Program-made: the position numbers and the translations under genes | Notes under the pieces: generated by a model | The model's database searches: none | Seen by the model: only the letters and a program-made list of their open reading frames with translations | What the model was told of the DNA's origin: nothing | Assembly: GCA_009760855.2 (NCBI GenBank) | Contig: WPIO01000037.1 | Span: 2,737,501-2,801,500 of the forward strand | Length of the DNA: 64,000 bases | Direction: 5' to 3' | DNA from: Cristatella mucedo | Taxonomy: Eukaryota > Bryozoa > Phylactolaemata > Cristatellidae | In this document: positions 31,331 through 44,190 of the stretch, in pieces | How the letters are laid out: the number at the start of each line of letters is the position of its first letter | Numbering within the stretch: position 1 is the first letter of the stretch

Positions 31331-33418
31331 CAGAGTCGTGCTTGCACAAGTGCTCCTTGAGCTCAAATGGAGATCTAATCCTTTTGGCATCGTATTCCAA
31401 TTTACTCTGTTTGTGATTGGGGATGAGTTTAACATCTCTATGCTTACAAGTAAAGAGCTTACCCTGAAAAGCTTAGGTCAAAGATTAGAATGATGCAGTG
31501 TAACAGGGCTTCAGCTGGAACCGGTCGGATGACTGAAAGCCAATAGGAAATCCAAACGTTGATCGATGACTGAATTCTAAGCTGCATTCCTTCTTTTAAT
31601 TCGGCTTGAAGCCATCGGTGACGTCCAAGCTCCTAGCTTTGGCACAATCACACACATGTGTGAGTAACGAAGTTATTTAAATAAGAACTTGGAGACAAAA
31701 ACACCTCGATGACGCTGAAAGAGCGATAACTTTTGTCTTCCCAGGACCATTGATATACTCAGGGAAAGTAAGCATGTAAATTAAGTCGTGCGTGATGTCA
31801 CATGCAATCTCGGCACCAATGATTGCCTAAAGGAACGATTCAAACAGGCTGAAAAAGGGTTGACACGTTAAAATGAATTATTGGAATAACTATCAATTAA
31901 AGCTGAATTCTCTACTTTACTGCGTCACAAAAATACAGCCACCATAATCTAGGAAAACTGTTCTTTGATATGAAAACTTTGCATAACACACCTATTAGAA
32001 CCTGTATCTTAAAAGATTCGAGTTAAAACATTTCTTCCAACGGACAGCCTATTTCATAACAATACTAGTTTAGCAAAAACAGCATGGCTCCAACGGAATG
32101 ATTGGCTAAACGGATTCAGCGACTGATGTTGCGAGTCTATTATAAGTAAACAAGATACGTTGGAATTTCACTGTTGTGGAAACAACAATCCTATTAATAG
32201 TAAAAATCTACTAGCCAACCTGCTTTGTATTCCCACTTTCTCACCAAAGCTGACTACTGCATGTTTGCTGGATTTCACGGCTTCTATTGTGAAAACAGCT
32301 TGAGCATATTGCCTCAGCGACTGGCACCAAATTATAATAGTCTATCATCCGAAGTCTTTTAACTTTTAACTAAGTCGACTGTACTTGAACCGAGAATTTA
32401 TGTTACCGAGTAAGTGCTGTCTATCTCTAATTCGCTTTACGTCACACCATCCAAGTACAGAATTCTTTTAGACGGACGGAAGCTGCTATACAAGATAAGC
32501 AAAGAAATTGGTGTCGACGCAATAGATGCCTTTCTGAATGGTCCTAGCACTCAATATGCAACCGCATCCATGATGGCACAGGATAACGCCTGCAATTGCT
32601 ACGTCAAGAATGCCATTGTCGACAATTATTATTATTATTATATTCAGCGAGTTATTACTTATTTTGCAGATAGGTGTATTAAGCTAGGATAGAGAATTGT
32701 TTTATTTTATCGTATTTTATGACCCTAATATTTATTCATATAATTATCACTATTTGTCAGGTCATCAGTGTACCATTTATAGTGAATGCTCGTGGGTAAA
32801 CTACTAAATCTAACATGACTTGAGCTGGATCGGAATGCTGACTTAGAATGTTGATTGGCGTTATTTTGCAACTTTGGCTTTCCCATTTGTGTACGGCGAG
32901 TTAGCTCAGCCTAAACTTGCAGATTATTTATAGATTTCTTTCAGCCTCGATCTGGTGACTGTATACTTTATATTTACGTACAGCGACGATCCTCGAATTT
33001 AATATTGGCTACGTCTTCTCGTTTTAAGCAATCCTGCGGAATTTCGGCGTACGCGCACCTTTCTAATCGTCAAGAATCCATATGCTGGATGCCCCACGGA
33101 CGTCGGTTGGATTTCAGTCTTTAGTCGAGGTGATCCTCCTTGCTCATACGACGGAAGATCTGTTCCAACGCTAGTCTACGCCCCCGGGACGACAGCTGAT
33201 AATTTCCAAAATAATGGTAAGTTAGTCGGTCAAGGTAAGGTCCCCCAATCCTTCCATGCTAGTGCGGTTCGTGCAAGACGAATATGGGGTAATCCAACCA
33301 GGATCTCGGCTGCTTGACTTACCAAGATATTTCTGGCTTTATTTGTTTTGTCACATGCCTTCCAATTCTGTTTTTAGGTGTCCGCGCCGACGCTCTTCTC
33401 ATCTATGCCTCTCTGTAA
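31331..33418 (+). pseudogene. Paralogue C of the PAN-like gene: exons 3, partial 4, 6 and 7
   Basis: It is collinear with 49411-52080 of the intact gene. Exons 1 and 2 are missing. Exon 3 is 32250-32409 and has CAA changed to TAA (stop at 32360-32362). Exon 4 starts at 32461 and is cut at 32627, where an ATT-repeat filler replaces about 610 bp including the end of exon 4 and all of exon 5. Exon 6 (33029-33216) differs from the intact gene by a single silent base and exon 7 (33378-33418, stop TAA) is identical. In exon 3 the first AG of the acceptor pair is mutated while the second is kept, which supports my acceptor choice in the intact gene. No functional product is possible. Confidence 0.9.
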
Positions 33419-36400
33419 AGACAAATGCTAAAATATTGTCAAGGCAGACCCCTCACCTATCGTCGAAAAATCACAGGACCACTTGGACAACAAAGTCGCA
33501 TTTCATATGAAAAAAATTATACTGTCATTCTAATTGTTTAGAGTTGTTTCGGTTTGCATGCTTCCATCGTTTAGTGTTTTCTAAGCACTCTGAGAAATAT
33601 GCTAGATGCTGGTTTCTTATCGAGCTCGACGAGATTACGTTGAACCTCAAAATAAGGTGTCTTGGCTGTGTGGTACGTTGAGCAGTGAAGGTTTCGATAA
33701 ATTACCACAAATTACGGTAATATAATACAAGTGGAATAAAATCGCTTGGAAATGGTCGGTTTAAAGTTCAAATTTTAAGTGAACCTTATTAACAGCAGCA
33801 GCGTTATCTGTCCCACTAAGTTGTGCATTGTGCTCACACGTTCGAATGCAAATGGGCTGCATAGACGCATACCTGCATGGCAATCCATCGCAGTTCATTT
33901 GAGGCCTCTTCAAATCTACCAAAAACTACTTGTTCTATGCTAAAAGTACCTTGGAGTATGATACTACGTTTTCTAATGCACCGTCAAAATAATGTAGCTG
34001 TTCCCTAGCAGTGGTTTCACGAACTCGACTCGAATAGACTGGTGCTGCGACTCACTGCATTCCACTTCATCTCAATGCAAAGTGAAAAAAAAGCGTTGCG
34101 AAGTACTCATTTATTGATTGCAAAAGTCAGCACACTCCGTGAAACGTCTGTTTTAAGAACTTCGCTTGCATTGCAACAGGCACTCTCATGCGATCGCAGC
34201 TCAACTGGCTGCAATGGCTCGGTGAAGCACCCCAAAACCTTAAAAGCGCTTAGAAATAGATTATTCCGAGCTTTAGTTTCTTGTATTTCGACAATTCTCT
34301 TTTTAATTGGACGTCTAATTCAGCGTAAGCCCTAGCCCATTTACTCACTTTAGCAATGCACGGCACTCTCTCAAAAGACCTCGGACAAGACGGCAATCCA
34401 CTCTAATCAACTGCAGATTGTTATGAAATCGTCAAAGCGGAGCTCCGATTTATATTTCTCGTAAAACGAGACTCAGTTCACAAGTGCACAAAGTGCACAG
34501 AATTTGGCACTGTTTTCGCACGGTTTCGTGCAAGTTCAATATGAGTTGTTCATTAGAGCCGAGTTTAGATTTTTAATCCAGGTTGATACGTCAGACACCA
34601 AAATGAACGCTCCCCTTAGTCAGTACTATTCTTTCTCATGAAACCATAAGTTCTGCCTTACCAAACCGTTCTTATCAAGCTTTACTTAGCATCGGGCGCT
34701 TAGAGTTGAAAATGCGAAGAAGCTTTTGCCACAGCTACATTTGGCTACATTGTTTGTATTACCCTGTGGTTCCCAGAGGGCTATTAAGATGCTTCCACTT
34801 CATGACCCCGGACTTTTGGCTATGACACCTGCAGTTGGCTATCCTTTATTGCCCACTGTAAGCTGCGATGATGACAAACACTGATTAATTCTTGCTATCA
34901 CAATTAGTATACACGTTAAAGCTTCACGTTGGCGCTCAGCATTACCTCTAAAAGCTGTTTGTTACCATGGTTTATGATTTAGTTACTCCAGACCCTTGCA
35001 CAAGCAACTCAGCTAGCTCTTCGCTCCGATCAAACAAGCTCTCATCACAACTGTGCACGAATGCTAATGAAAGCTGCTCGCTGAAAAGAGAACTACTTCA
35101 TGACTCATTTAGAATGATTACAGCATCCAAATAAGCTTATTTTCTGAAAAACCTCCTTTAAAATCACTAAGTTTCGGCGTAAAAATGCTGCAGAATTCAA
35201 TTAGTTTTACGGTGCAAGTCCCCTTTTAAATCGCAAATACTGGTCGAGCGAACAGCGATTTCAGCTTTTAAACAGTCAGTTCCGGCAACGGTAAAAGCCT
35301 CAATCCAGATAATGTCGAAAGTAATATCTTGGATATATTTCTCACTATTATGGCCACAAGCAATTAGGCTAGAGCAGAGATACTGCAAAATGCTCTCTGC
35401 AATGATCCAAAACTTTCTGAAAGCAGATGATACGAAAGTGCTGTATGGGCTTCTGAAATCGATTTGCTCACCACAGACACACCCACTGACAACGGAGCTA
35501 CTCTTGCTGTAGCTTGACCGATGCAAACAGAATCAGAGCACTTCTATTGATTAGCAGGTGCAGCACCAATACGCACAGGTGTCTCGGTGGCAGCTAAGCA
35601 CAGCTGCAAGTTTAAATGCCCATGACTTTATTTCATACTTTGTTCTCCATAATGCAGAGACTTGTTCATATCTACTCAATACCAGCTGCCATAGCATTCA
35701 ACTGACATACATACAGTTGATTTGATTATGAAATATCCAAATGGTAATTACGGTAGTTAATAAACCTACACTAATTTCGATCTTCGTTCTCTCAGCCTGT
35801 GAATTAGTGTGTGCAAGTTTCCGAATGAATGCCCGGTCGCAGTCTCTTACATAAGAGTCACTGGTTCTTCCATCTCATGAATGATCCCGTGATCGTCGAG
35901 CTTGAAGGTTGACAGTAGGACTACCACTGATGCCAATCGCATATGCTATCATCAGATGAGTGGTAGTGCTGATTAATAGTTTTTTAAACTCCAAGAGCGT
36001 CCGAACCTTGGCTTTTTGACAGTTACTGATGGATGGTGCATTTAATGTCGAAGTCACCATATTGATATTGCTTCAGTGTCATGACACGTGGCTGGAGACT
36101 CGACCGTGTCATTCTAATGGTCAAATCCGCTGATGAGGTGCAAATCATTGATAAGATGATTCAAAGCTATGCCAAACTTCTCAGCAGAATGAGTGGTAAA
36201 TTAGGCTTTTAAAGCTCTTACGTTGTCTATTTCCATCGAATTTAGGAGCATTCAGTGAGGAACGGGGTAAGAGGCTCCATCACGACATATGTGAAATGGA
36301 GTGTAGATACTAAGGCCGCTGGAATGTTTACATTATAGCCGATCACTTTTTTAGCCTGAAGCGACACAATCCAGCTGCTAAGCACAGCAGAGAGTCTAGA

Positions 36401-36525
36401 AAGAGTTTTTTTTTTACAAACATCTGACTTAGTAGATGAAGACTCGTGATTTTTGTGCTGTGATTACAAGTACTTGGCCTGGCTTCAAGGCCCAATCCGT
36501 ATTTGTCGTACATTGGGACATCACG
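33419..36525 (+). repeat. Tandem unit 2, 3' flank (paralogous to 52081-55200)
   Basis: Near-identical to unit 3 just after the gene, then collinear with units 1 and 3. At about 36525 it jumps to a position equivalent to 56485 of unit 3 (shared GACATC at the joint), so about 1.28 kb is missing. Frames such as 33256-33510 and 34042-34335 have no domains and are not supported as genes. Confidence 0.85.
35197..35526. pseudogene. Conserved segment of the unit, copy 2
   Basis: Same segment as 21342-21671. The 109-codon minus frame is still open, and the plus strand gives LEQRYCKMLSAMIQNFLKAD, DTKVLYGLLKSI. Coding status is unproven. Confidence 0.35.
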
Positions 36526-37560
36526 CGCCACGAAGGTGAGGGAAATGTCACTTTCCGAGCCCTGCTGAATCAGATAAGGTTAATAATATTGCACTTGATT
36601 AAGCGGCCTCAGAGAACTTTTTCTCTCTCTAAGTGATTTACATTGGCTGAAAAGGGAAATGCAATTGAATGCTGAGTAAAATAATGCTTGATAAACACAC
36701 AAAGGAATAACATGATTAGGGTTGGCATGTGCAGGGTCAGCATGCAAGTGGGGTTTGTCGCAGCATGCACAGTGTCAGCATGCACGATGCTCAGCCAGAT
36801 GGGGGAGTAGATTCGAGAGATAGACTGGAGCCAAAGAATAAAGAAACCTAAATGTGAGCGACCGAACCCCGAAGTCAATTCGTTGCTTGACTGGTAGCCA
36901 GTGCAAGTCTGGGAGGAGTTGAGAATGTTGACAATTGCGAAGCTCACGACAGACAAGCCTTGCTGCGGATTTTTGCACCAGCTGCAATCACATGATCGCA
37001 CATGCTAGTAGGCCAGTAAGCAGCAAATTGCAGAAGTCGAAAATTGATGCCACGAATGCAGGAACTAACTTGGACGTGATATCCTTATCCAAACGAGTCC
37101 AAAATTTAGCAATGTTATGAAGCTGAAGATAGGCGGATTTGACTGTGGAGCTGCTATGGTTGTCTCACGAGAGGTCGCTTTGTAATATGACACCTAAATT
37201 TCGAGCTGATTCAACTAGAGATACACTGGCAGAACCAATTTTGAAGAACGATCTGGAGAACGGTGGTATACCTAAGTCCTTCAAATCAGCTTCTCTTTAG
37301 ATGAATACTTCAAAAGCAGGTATGAGATACTGAGATCTTTGAAAACTATTGCCCAGTTTGTCGCCTTTTGTTTGGCAAAGGAATAGCTATAGCATTCCAT
37401 CTGAGCAGCCTCAGTGCACATAAAAAAAATGATGTGTCTGACTGCCTGCGATCCGGTTTCAAGCGATTCCACGAGCCTTGAATCTGCACTCCTTGGTGAA
37501 GAAAATGACCTCCTGTGCCACGACGGTAAGGGAAATGTCACTTTATTGCCCTGCTGAATC
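36526..37560 (-). mobile_element. LINE-A 3' half
   Basis: Tail at about 36572 (AATATTGCACTTGATTAAGC), C-terminal frames 36609-37001 (QLLPDLHWLPVKQRIDFGVR) with frame changes, then the reverse-transcriptase thumb region ending near 37560. It is collinear with 56540-57740, but a deletion in the C-terminal part joins the 3' region to QAEHR near 36781. Confidence 0.85.
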
Positions 37561-37565
37561 TAACG

Positions 37566-37845
37566 ACAAAAATAATAATAATGCACTCGATAAAGCACAT
37601 TCGGAGATGTTAATGTGCTCATGTGTGCTGACACTGTGCATGCTGCCACTAGCCACGATTGCATGCTGAACCTGTGCATGTCACCCCCAACCGTATAATT
37701 CATTTTGTTTGTTTTTCAAGCTTAATTTTACTTACCATTCAATTGCATTTTACTTTGCAGATGATGTAAAACGCCTAGAAAAGAGAATACATTTTCTGAG
37801 AGCGCTTTATTCGGTGGATTATTATTAATATCAAGTGCATTACTG
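37566..37845. mobile_element. Back-to-back LINE-A 3' ends, second copy
   Basis: AATAATAATAATGCACTCGA on the minus strand switches at about 37608 into a plus-strand 3' region with GTGCATGCTGCCACTAGC. It ends near GGATTATTATTAATATC. Confidence 0.8.
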
Positions 37846-37944
37846 TTATCATTACCTGGGGCTAATGACACAAATAATAATGTTAGTTATGCATGGCAGC
37901 AGCAGATCGCTGCAACGTAGGAGCAGGACAGTGGGAATAGGGTC

Positions 37945-38400
37945 CAGAGGACTTGTTGTCTTCTTTGATTGAGGTACGAACTTCAGGACTAGATCACTAG
38001 TGACCTGCCTAACTGTAGACATTAAGGTTCAGCCAGGAATCGGGGAACAGCAATATAGTGGCGATGCTGGAATGGATGCTGGTCCTCGCAGGAATGACTT
38101 TCTTGATCTTGTCTATCTTCTGCACAAAGAATTGAGAGAAGCGACCGGCCAGATCACTATTAGGATCATCAGGTAAGGAGCTAATCTGGGACCGGTTGAG
38201 GAGATGGTTTATTGTCAACATCATCATTTATGGATTGTGCAGCTATGATTCAACAATGTTTCTATAGAAGGTAGACTTGGCCTTTTCTAGGATCAATTGG
38301 TACGACCTACAGTTCAGGTACAAGTAGCCTTGATACACGTAGCCTTGATATGCCTGTCGATGGTCAGGTAGGCCAAATCTTCTGTATGCTTTTTCAAGCT
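37945..38400 (-). mobile_element. LINE-A linker region before the reverse transcriptase
   Basis: The minus frame 38009-38227 gives NHLLNRSQISSLPDDPNSDL, AGRFSQFFVQKIDKIK; upstream is KAKSTFYRNIVES. It is essentially identical to 58130-58580. Its continuation is split by the insertion at 38402. Confidence 0.85.
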
Positions 38401-38401
38401 T

Positions 38402-38925
38402 TAATAATAATAATAATAATTCACTTGATAAAGCGCCCTTAGAGAACTTAATCTCTCTCTAGGCGCTTTACATCTGCTGCAAGGTGAAATGCAATCAATG
38501 GTAAGTAAAATCATGCTTGAAAAACAAACGAACTGAATAACATGGTTAGGGGTGACATGCACAGGGTCAGCATGCAAATGTGGTTAGTGGCAGCATGCAC
38601 AGTGTCAGCACGCATAAGCACATCAAGGACGAATCACAGGGACCCGCTAAATGCTGTCCTAAATAGGTGTGCTTTAGGTTCCTTTTAAATGTGGTTAGGT
38701 CAGGGGATGTTCTGACGCAGGTCGGGAGGGAGTTCCAGGCTTTGGGAGCATATGAACTAAATGCACGGTCTCCAAAGGATTTAAGGTTTGTATGAGGTAT
38801 TTCTAGACTGTTGGATTCCGAAAAGCAGGTGGTACGATGCTTGGCCTGATGGGGTAGTATATCTGACAGATAGGCTGGAGCCATAGAATGAAGGGACCTA
38901 AAAGTGAGCGACAAAACCTTTCGCT
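38402..38925 (-). mobile_element. LINE-A 3' end nested inside another LINE-A
   Basis: An AATAATAATAATAATTCACT tail opens an insert whose minus frame 38567-38914 is clean: LTFRSLHSMAPAYLSDILPH, SYAPKAWNSLPTC, TFKRNLKHTYLGQHLAGP. It interrupts the LINE-A linker, which continues at 38930. Unit 3 is uninterrupted at the same place (58575), giving a filled/empty pair. Confidence 0.9.
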
Positions 38926-38929
38926 AAGT

Positions 38930-39300
38930 ATGGTTGGCTAGTTTAATGTCTGTGGTAAACCATAGGTCATCTGGGTAGGGGCGAGCAGTGCGCTTTGTCA
39001 GAGGTGCAAGGTCGTCGAGCGTGTCAGCTTGTGTCGTGTTGTAGCTATCTACCAATGATGATAGATCGGAGGGAGGAATGAGCAGCCGAGGTGAAACAGA
39101 TATTCCCGCACAGACAGCTTCGATGTCAAGGGTCTTGAGGTTTCGCGATTCACAGGCATTTTAGAGGAGGAGGTTGACCCACACTGTAGTTTGAATGAGA
39201 CCTGCATGTGGTCAGATATGCTGTATTTGGTAATGATTGGTGATGACAAAGTGCAGTTGTATGAGAAAATCTGGTCCAGTGTGTGAGCCTTGATGTAGGT
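38930..39300 (-). mobile_element. LINE-A endonuclease C-terminal part
   Basis: The minus strand carries ISDHMQVSFKLQCGSTSSSK near 39190 and RLTHWTRFSHTTALCHH in another frame. It continues the element interrupted at 38402. It then jumps to the 5' leader at about 39300, so about 1.4 kb of endonuclease sequence present in unit 3 is absent. Confidence 0.85.
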
Positions 39301-39587
39301 ACGGCCAAGCTATATAAGAAATCAGCACGAAGTACGGTTCGGAAGTAAAGCACGAAGTTCGGTACGAAGTTTCTATAGGTTGTAATTAGTCTATTTCATG
39401 CTAACTGCCAGTGTTCAGTAGCTCAGTATCCGTGTCAAGCAATCGATTTCACTCTAGTTTGTAAAATTAGCTTTGATGATCTGGCGTAGAGACCAGAGAA
39501 AATTCGCTGACAACGGAATTCTGTAAAGCTCCGGTCCAGACAGCCGTGCTAGCTCTGAAGCTTGGTTTACTGGTGTTTAATTTGCTT
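39301..39587 (-). mobile_element. LINE-A 5' leader fragment
   Basis: GAAATCAGCACGAAGTACGG through GACAGCCGTGCTAGCTCTGA matches 60370-60640 and 29690-29890. Confidence 0.65.
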
Positions 39588-40214
39588 TCAATAATAATAA
39601 TAAAAATAATAATGTACTTGATAAAGTACCCTCAGAGAACTTATTCTATTTCTAGGCGCTTTACATTTGCTGCAAAGGGAAATGCAATTAGATGGAAGGT
39701 AAAATCATGCTTGAATTACAAACAAAATGAATAACATGGTTAGGAGGACATGCACAGGGTCAGCATGCGAATGTGGTTAGTGGCAGCATGCACAGTGTCA
39801 GCGAGCATAAGCACGTGAAGGACGAATCACAGGGACCCACTAAATGATGTCCTAAATAGGTGTGTTTTTAAGTTCTTTTTAAATGTGGTCAGTTCAGGGA
39901 ATGTTCTGACGCAGGTCGAGAGGGAGTTCGAGGCTTTGGGAGCATACGAACTAAATGCACGGTCTCCAAAGGATTTGAGGTTTGTATGAGGTATTTCTAG
40001 ACTGTTGGATTCCGAAAAGCTGGTGGTGCGATGCTTGGCGTGATGGGGGAGTATGTCGGTTTGTACGAGGTATTTCTAGACTGTTGGATCCCGAAAAGTG
40101 GGTGGTGCGATGCTTGGCCTGATGGGGGAGTATGTCGGTTTGTACGAGGTATTTCTAGACTGTTGGATTCCGAAAAGCGGGTGGTGCGATGCTTGGCCTG
40201 ATGGGGGACTATGT
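39588..40214 (-). mobile_element. LINE-A 3' end with internal 79-bp amplification
   Basis: The tail AATAATAATAATAAAAATAA and the 3' region are followed by the C-terminal coding complement to about 40214. The insertion site (TTTTA on both sides) is empty at 29.91 kb. The last part is repeated as 79-bp units, see the separate entry. Confidence 0.85.
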
Positions 40215-40217
40215 CGG
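39975..40217. repeat. 79-bp minisatellite derived from LINE-A, three units
   Basis: The block TGTCGGTTTGTACGAGG recurs at 40054 and 40133, with TGTCGGTTTTATGCAGG at 40212 closing the array, so the period is exactly 79. Each unit contains GTATTTCTAGACTGTTGGAT, CCGAAAAGC and GCGATGCTTGGC. The sequence is LINE-A C-terminal coding complement. The equivalent array at 61022-61417 has five units. Confidence 0.92.
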
Positions 40218-41060
40218 TTTTATGCAGGTTTCATGGCAAGTGATGATGATGAAAGTGGTTAGCAAGGATAACATGCGCTTACAATCTCTGAAAAAGAGCC
40301 GCGGGTGGCTTGCCGATGGGCATCTCGCCGAGCAAAGTTTTATAAGAACAAAGCTCACGAGCAGGCTGCAATTCCTTTAAAACGTGTGGAAAAACTGGCA
40401 GAGTCGGCGCCTCAAAGCCCAGCTAGCAATGAGGCAGATGCACCCTCAGCTCACGCCTTTGTTGTGACGGCAGTAGTGGGTTGCTGCGATAATGAGTGCA
40501 GTGGTCGTATTGCACAGCAGTCTCTGCAATTGCCAAGTGGTGCTGCATGCTGTACACTACAGACCATAGGTTACAGCTCTCTCGGTCAAAGCCCGTAGTG
40601 CTTCACCTCGGAGCCTAGACAGACGTGAATACTACTCTCTGAAACCATTGCAACCATCTAGTCCGAAATACTATTTGATAACTACCATTTTTCAGCTAGT
40701 TACTGTCTCAACAGAAAACATGAAATATCAGGGTGTTTATTGCTATAGTCCTGAAATTTGTTGATTTCCTTAGTACTGTTGCAATAACAAATATTTAAAT
40801 CCAAACCATTTGGCCTGGTCGAGAGTTAAGGGTCTCCAGTTAAGACTTTAGGTCTAAAGGCTTAAAGTTTATGTGTCAAGGTTGAAGAAAGATGGTTTCG
40901 TTTGTACGCTTTTACGATTCGATTGTATAACCCGCCCTCTGACTGAGGTCTCTTATGCATGTTTCTAGCACAATACTTGAGATAGAGTTGGATCTAGAGG
41001 TAGCGATATAGGAATGTAATTATATAGATAGATAGAAACGGCAACAGACACGTAAAAGAA
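40215..41060. repeat. Unit segment between LINE and SINE, copy 2
   Basis: Collinear with 29911-30785, 42932-43780 and 61418-62265. The 97-codon plus frame at 40305 is partly kept at 61510 and 42902 but not at 30.0 kb, so it is not supported as a gene. Confidence 0.7.
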
Positions 41061-41240
41061 ACAGTGAAATGTGCACGGGTCGGTATATTTAGCAGCCGAA
41101 TTATATGGCAGCAGAAAAGCCTTACTGACTACCACTGCTGCTTGTTGTGGGCAATAAAGAAACGATCATCGTAAAACTCGAACATACGATCTGCGTTATA
41201 AAGAGCGAGCACCGTGTCCCTTGATGAAGGCCCATGATGA
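41061..41240 (-). mobile_element. tRNA-derived SINE
   Basis: Same element and position as 30790-30975: B-box-like GATCGTATGTTCGAGTTTTA on the minus strand and GCCCACAACAAGCAGCAGTG after it. Confidence 0.6.
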
Positions 41241-41279
41241 GAGATGCTTGCAGATTAAAGTTAAAGCAAAAGAGAGATC

Positions 41280-41996
<717 letters not shown>

Positions 41997-42229
41997 ATTA
42001 GAACGTCACAGGTGGTTTGAACGGGGCATTTAAACCCCTATGGCAGCTGGCTGGCAGTGACCTGACCCACCCTTTAACATACGAACACACCGTTACCAAC
42101 GATGAAATTATGTTTTATATTAATTAGTAAACGACCAGTGAGTGTGTTGAATACTTAACATAATTTTGGAAGTTTTTATTTTCCATTACTTGTGGGTCTT
42201 TAATTCGTACAAATCATTCGGCTTCTGGC

Positions 42230-42686
42230 GGCATGTACAGTTAGCATCTTTGAGCTGGTGCAACACTCTGCACCTAGGCTTGTCTGTCGTGAGCAATGCA
42301 CTTCAAATCACACTACTTCTCGCCGACCTGTACTGGCTACTACAGTCAAAGAACAGGTCGATGTCAAAGTTTCATCGCTCAGTTTAAGGTCCCTCTTTTT
42401 TTTGGCTTCAGCAAAATTATCAAATCAACTCACCCACCAGGCCAAGCCTCGTAACACCTGCTTTCCGGAAACTTCTCGTTTATCTATACCACATGTAAAT
42501 TCCAAATTCTTTAGAAGACCATGCATTTTGTTCGTATGCTCGGAAAGCAGGGAATTCTCTCTCGACTTGGGTCACGACATCCCCTGACTTGACCACATTT
42601 AAAAGAAATTTAAAACGCACCTATTCATATCAGCATTTAGTGGGTTCCAATGATTCGTACTTTATTTGCTTTTAGGTGCAGACACT
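42230..42686 (+). mobile_element. LINE-A-like C-terminus, plus orientation, tail missing
   Basis: The frame 42258-42587 reads MQHSAPRLVCREQCTSNHTT, SSLSLRSLFFLASAKLSNQL, THQAKPRNTCFPETSRLSIP. These are LINE-A words in a diverged subfamily (AKLSNQLTHQAKHR instead of AYLSDLLPHQAKHR). It abuts a minus-strand LINE-A tail at 42687. Copies are at 44.44 and 63.03 kb. Confidence 0.8.
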
Positions 42687-42931
42687 GTAATAACAATAAT
42701 AATAATGATGCACTTGATTAAGCGGCCCTGGAGTACTCAATCTCATTGTAGGCGCTTTAAATCTGCTGGAAAGAGAAACGCAACTGAATGGTGAGTAATA
42801 TTATGTTTGATAAAAGACGAACTAAATGCACGGTCTCCAAACGATTTGAGGTTTGTACGAGGTATTTCTAGACTGTCGGATTCCGAAAAGCGGGTGGTGC
42901 GATGCTTGGCGTGATGGGGGACTATGTCGGT
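42687..42931 (-). mobile_element. LINE-A 3' tail joined to one 79-bp unit
   Basis: Tail TAATAACAATAATAATAATG, 3' region to about 42815, then a jump to GACGAACTAAATGCACGG and one 79-bp-type unit before TGTCGGTTTTATGCAGG. It appears to be a deletion fusion of two LINE-A copies. Confidence 0.75.
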
Positions 42932-43780
42932 TTTATGCAGGTTTCATGGCAAGTGATGATGATGAAAGTGGTTAGCAAGGATAACATGCGCTTAACATCT
43001 CTGAAAAAGAGCCGCGGGTGGCTAGCCGATGGGCATCTTGCCGAAAAAAGTTTTATAAGAACACAAATCACGAGCAGGCCGCTCTTCCTTGAAAACGTGT
43101 GGAAAATACTGGCAGAGTCGGCGCATCGAAGTCCAGCTAGCAATGAGGCAGATGCACCCTCAGCTCACGCCTTTGTTGTGACGGCAGTAGTGTGTTGTAG
43201 AGATAATGGGTATAGTGGTCGTATTGCACAGCAGTCTCTGCAATTACCAAGCAGTGCTGCATGCTGTACACTGCAGACCATAGGTTACAGCTCTCTCGGT
43301 CTAAGCCCGTAGTGATTCTCCTCTGAGCAAAGACAGACGTGAATACTACTCTCTGAAACCATTGCAACCATCTAGTCCGAAGTACAATTTAATAACTACC
43401 ATTTTTCAGCTTGTTACTGTCCCAACAGAAAACATGAAATATCCGGGTGTTTATTGCTATAGTCCTGAAATTTATTGATTTCCCTAGTGCTGTTGCAATA
43501 AGAAATATTTTAATCTAAACCATTCGGTCTGGCCTAGAGTTAAGGGTCTCCAGTTAAGACTTTAGGTCTAAAGGCTTAAAGTTTATATGTCAAGGTTGAA
43601 GAAAGATGGTTTCGTTTTTACGCTTTAACGATTTGATTGTATAACCCGCCTTCTGACTGAGGTCTCTTATGCATGTTTCTAACTTAATACTTGTGATGGA
43701 GTTGTATCTAAAGGTAGCGATATAGGAATGTAAATATATAGATAGATAGAAACGGCAAAAAACACTTAAAAGAAACAGTG
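42932..43780. repeat. Unit segment between LINE and SINE, extra copy
   Basis: A second copy inside unit 2 of 40215-41060, so the block from here to about 44.9 kb is a local duplication of 40.2-42.7 kb. It is nearer in sequence to 61418-62265 over its distal part (offset 18485). Confidence 0.75.
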
Positions 43781-43960
43781 AAATGTGCACGGGTCGGTAT
43801 ATTGAGCAGCCGAATTATATGGCAACATAAGAGCTTCACTGACTGCCACTGCTGCTTGCAGTGGGCAATAAAGAATCACTCTTCGTAAACCTCGAACATA
43901 CGATCTGCGTCATAAAGAGCGAGCACCGTGTCCCTTGATGAAGGCCCATGATGAGAGACT
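43781..43960 (-). mobile_element. tRNA-derived SINE
   Basis: B-box-like GATCGTATGTTCGAGGTTTA on the minus strand, then GATTCTTTATTGCCCACTGC. Nearly identical to 62266-62445. Confidence 0.6.
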
Positions 43961-43982
43961 TGCAGATTATAGTTAAAGTAAA

Positions 43983-44098
43983 AGAGAGATCATGAGAGAG
44001 AGAGAGAGCGAGAGAGAGAGAGAGATCGAGAGAGAGAGATCAAAAGAGATCGAAAGAGAGAGAGAGACAGAGGAAAAAAAGAGAGAGATAGTTAGACC

Positions 44099-44180
<82 letters not shown>

Positions 44181-44190
44181 GAGAGGATGA
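43983..44190. repeat. GA microsatellite
   Basis: GA tract of about 200 bp with GATCAAAAGAGATCGAAAG and AGTTAGACCGGC interruptions, matched at 62465-62770. Confidence 0.95.

Noticed and set aside
33256-33510. 84-codon plus frame, repeated at 51918-52172
   Set aside because: It overlaps intron 6 and exon 7 of the PAN-like gene in a different frame; only the exon 7 frame fits the splice phases.
34042-34335. 97-codon plus frame in the 3' flank of unit 2
   Set aside because: Not kept in units 1 or 3 despite high similarity, and no domain.
40305-40598. 97-codon plus frame, related frames at 42902 and 61510
   Set aside because: Broken or shifted in the 30.0-kb copy, while opposite-strand frames are also open; no domain. 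Could be revisited with transcript data.
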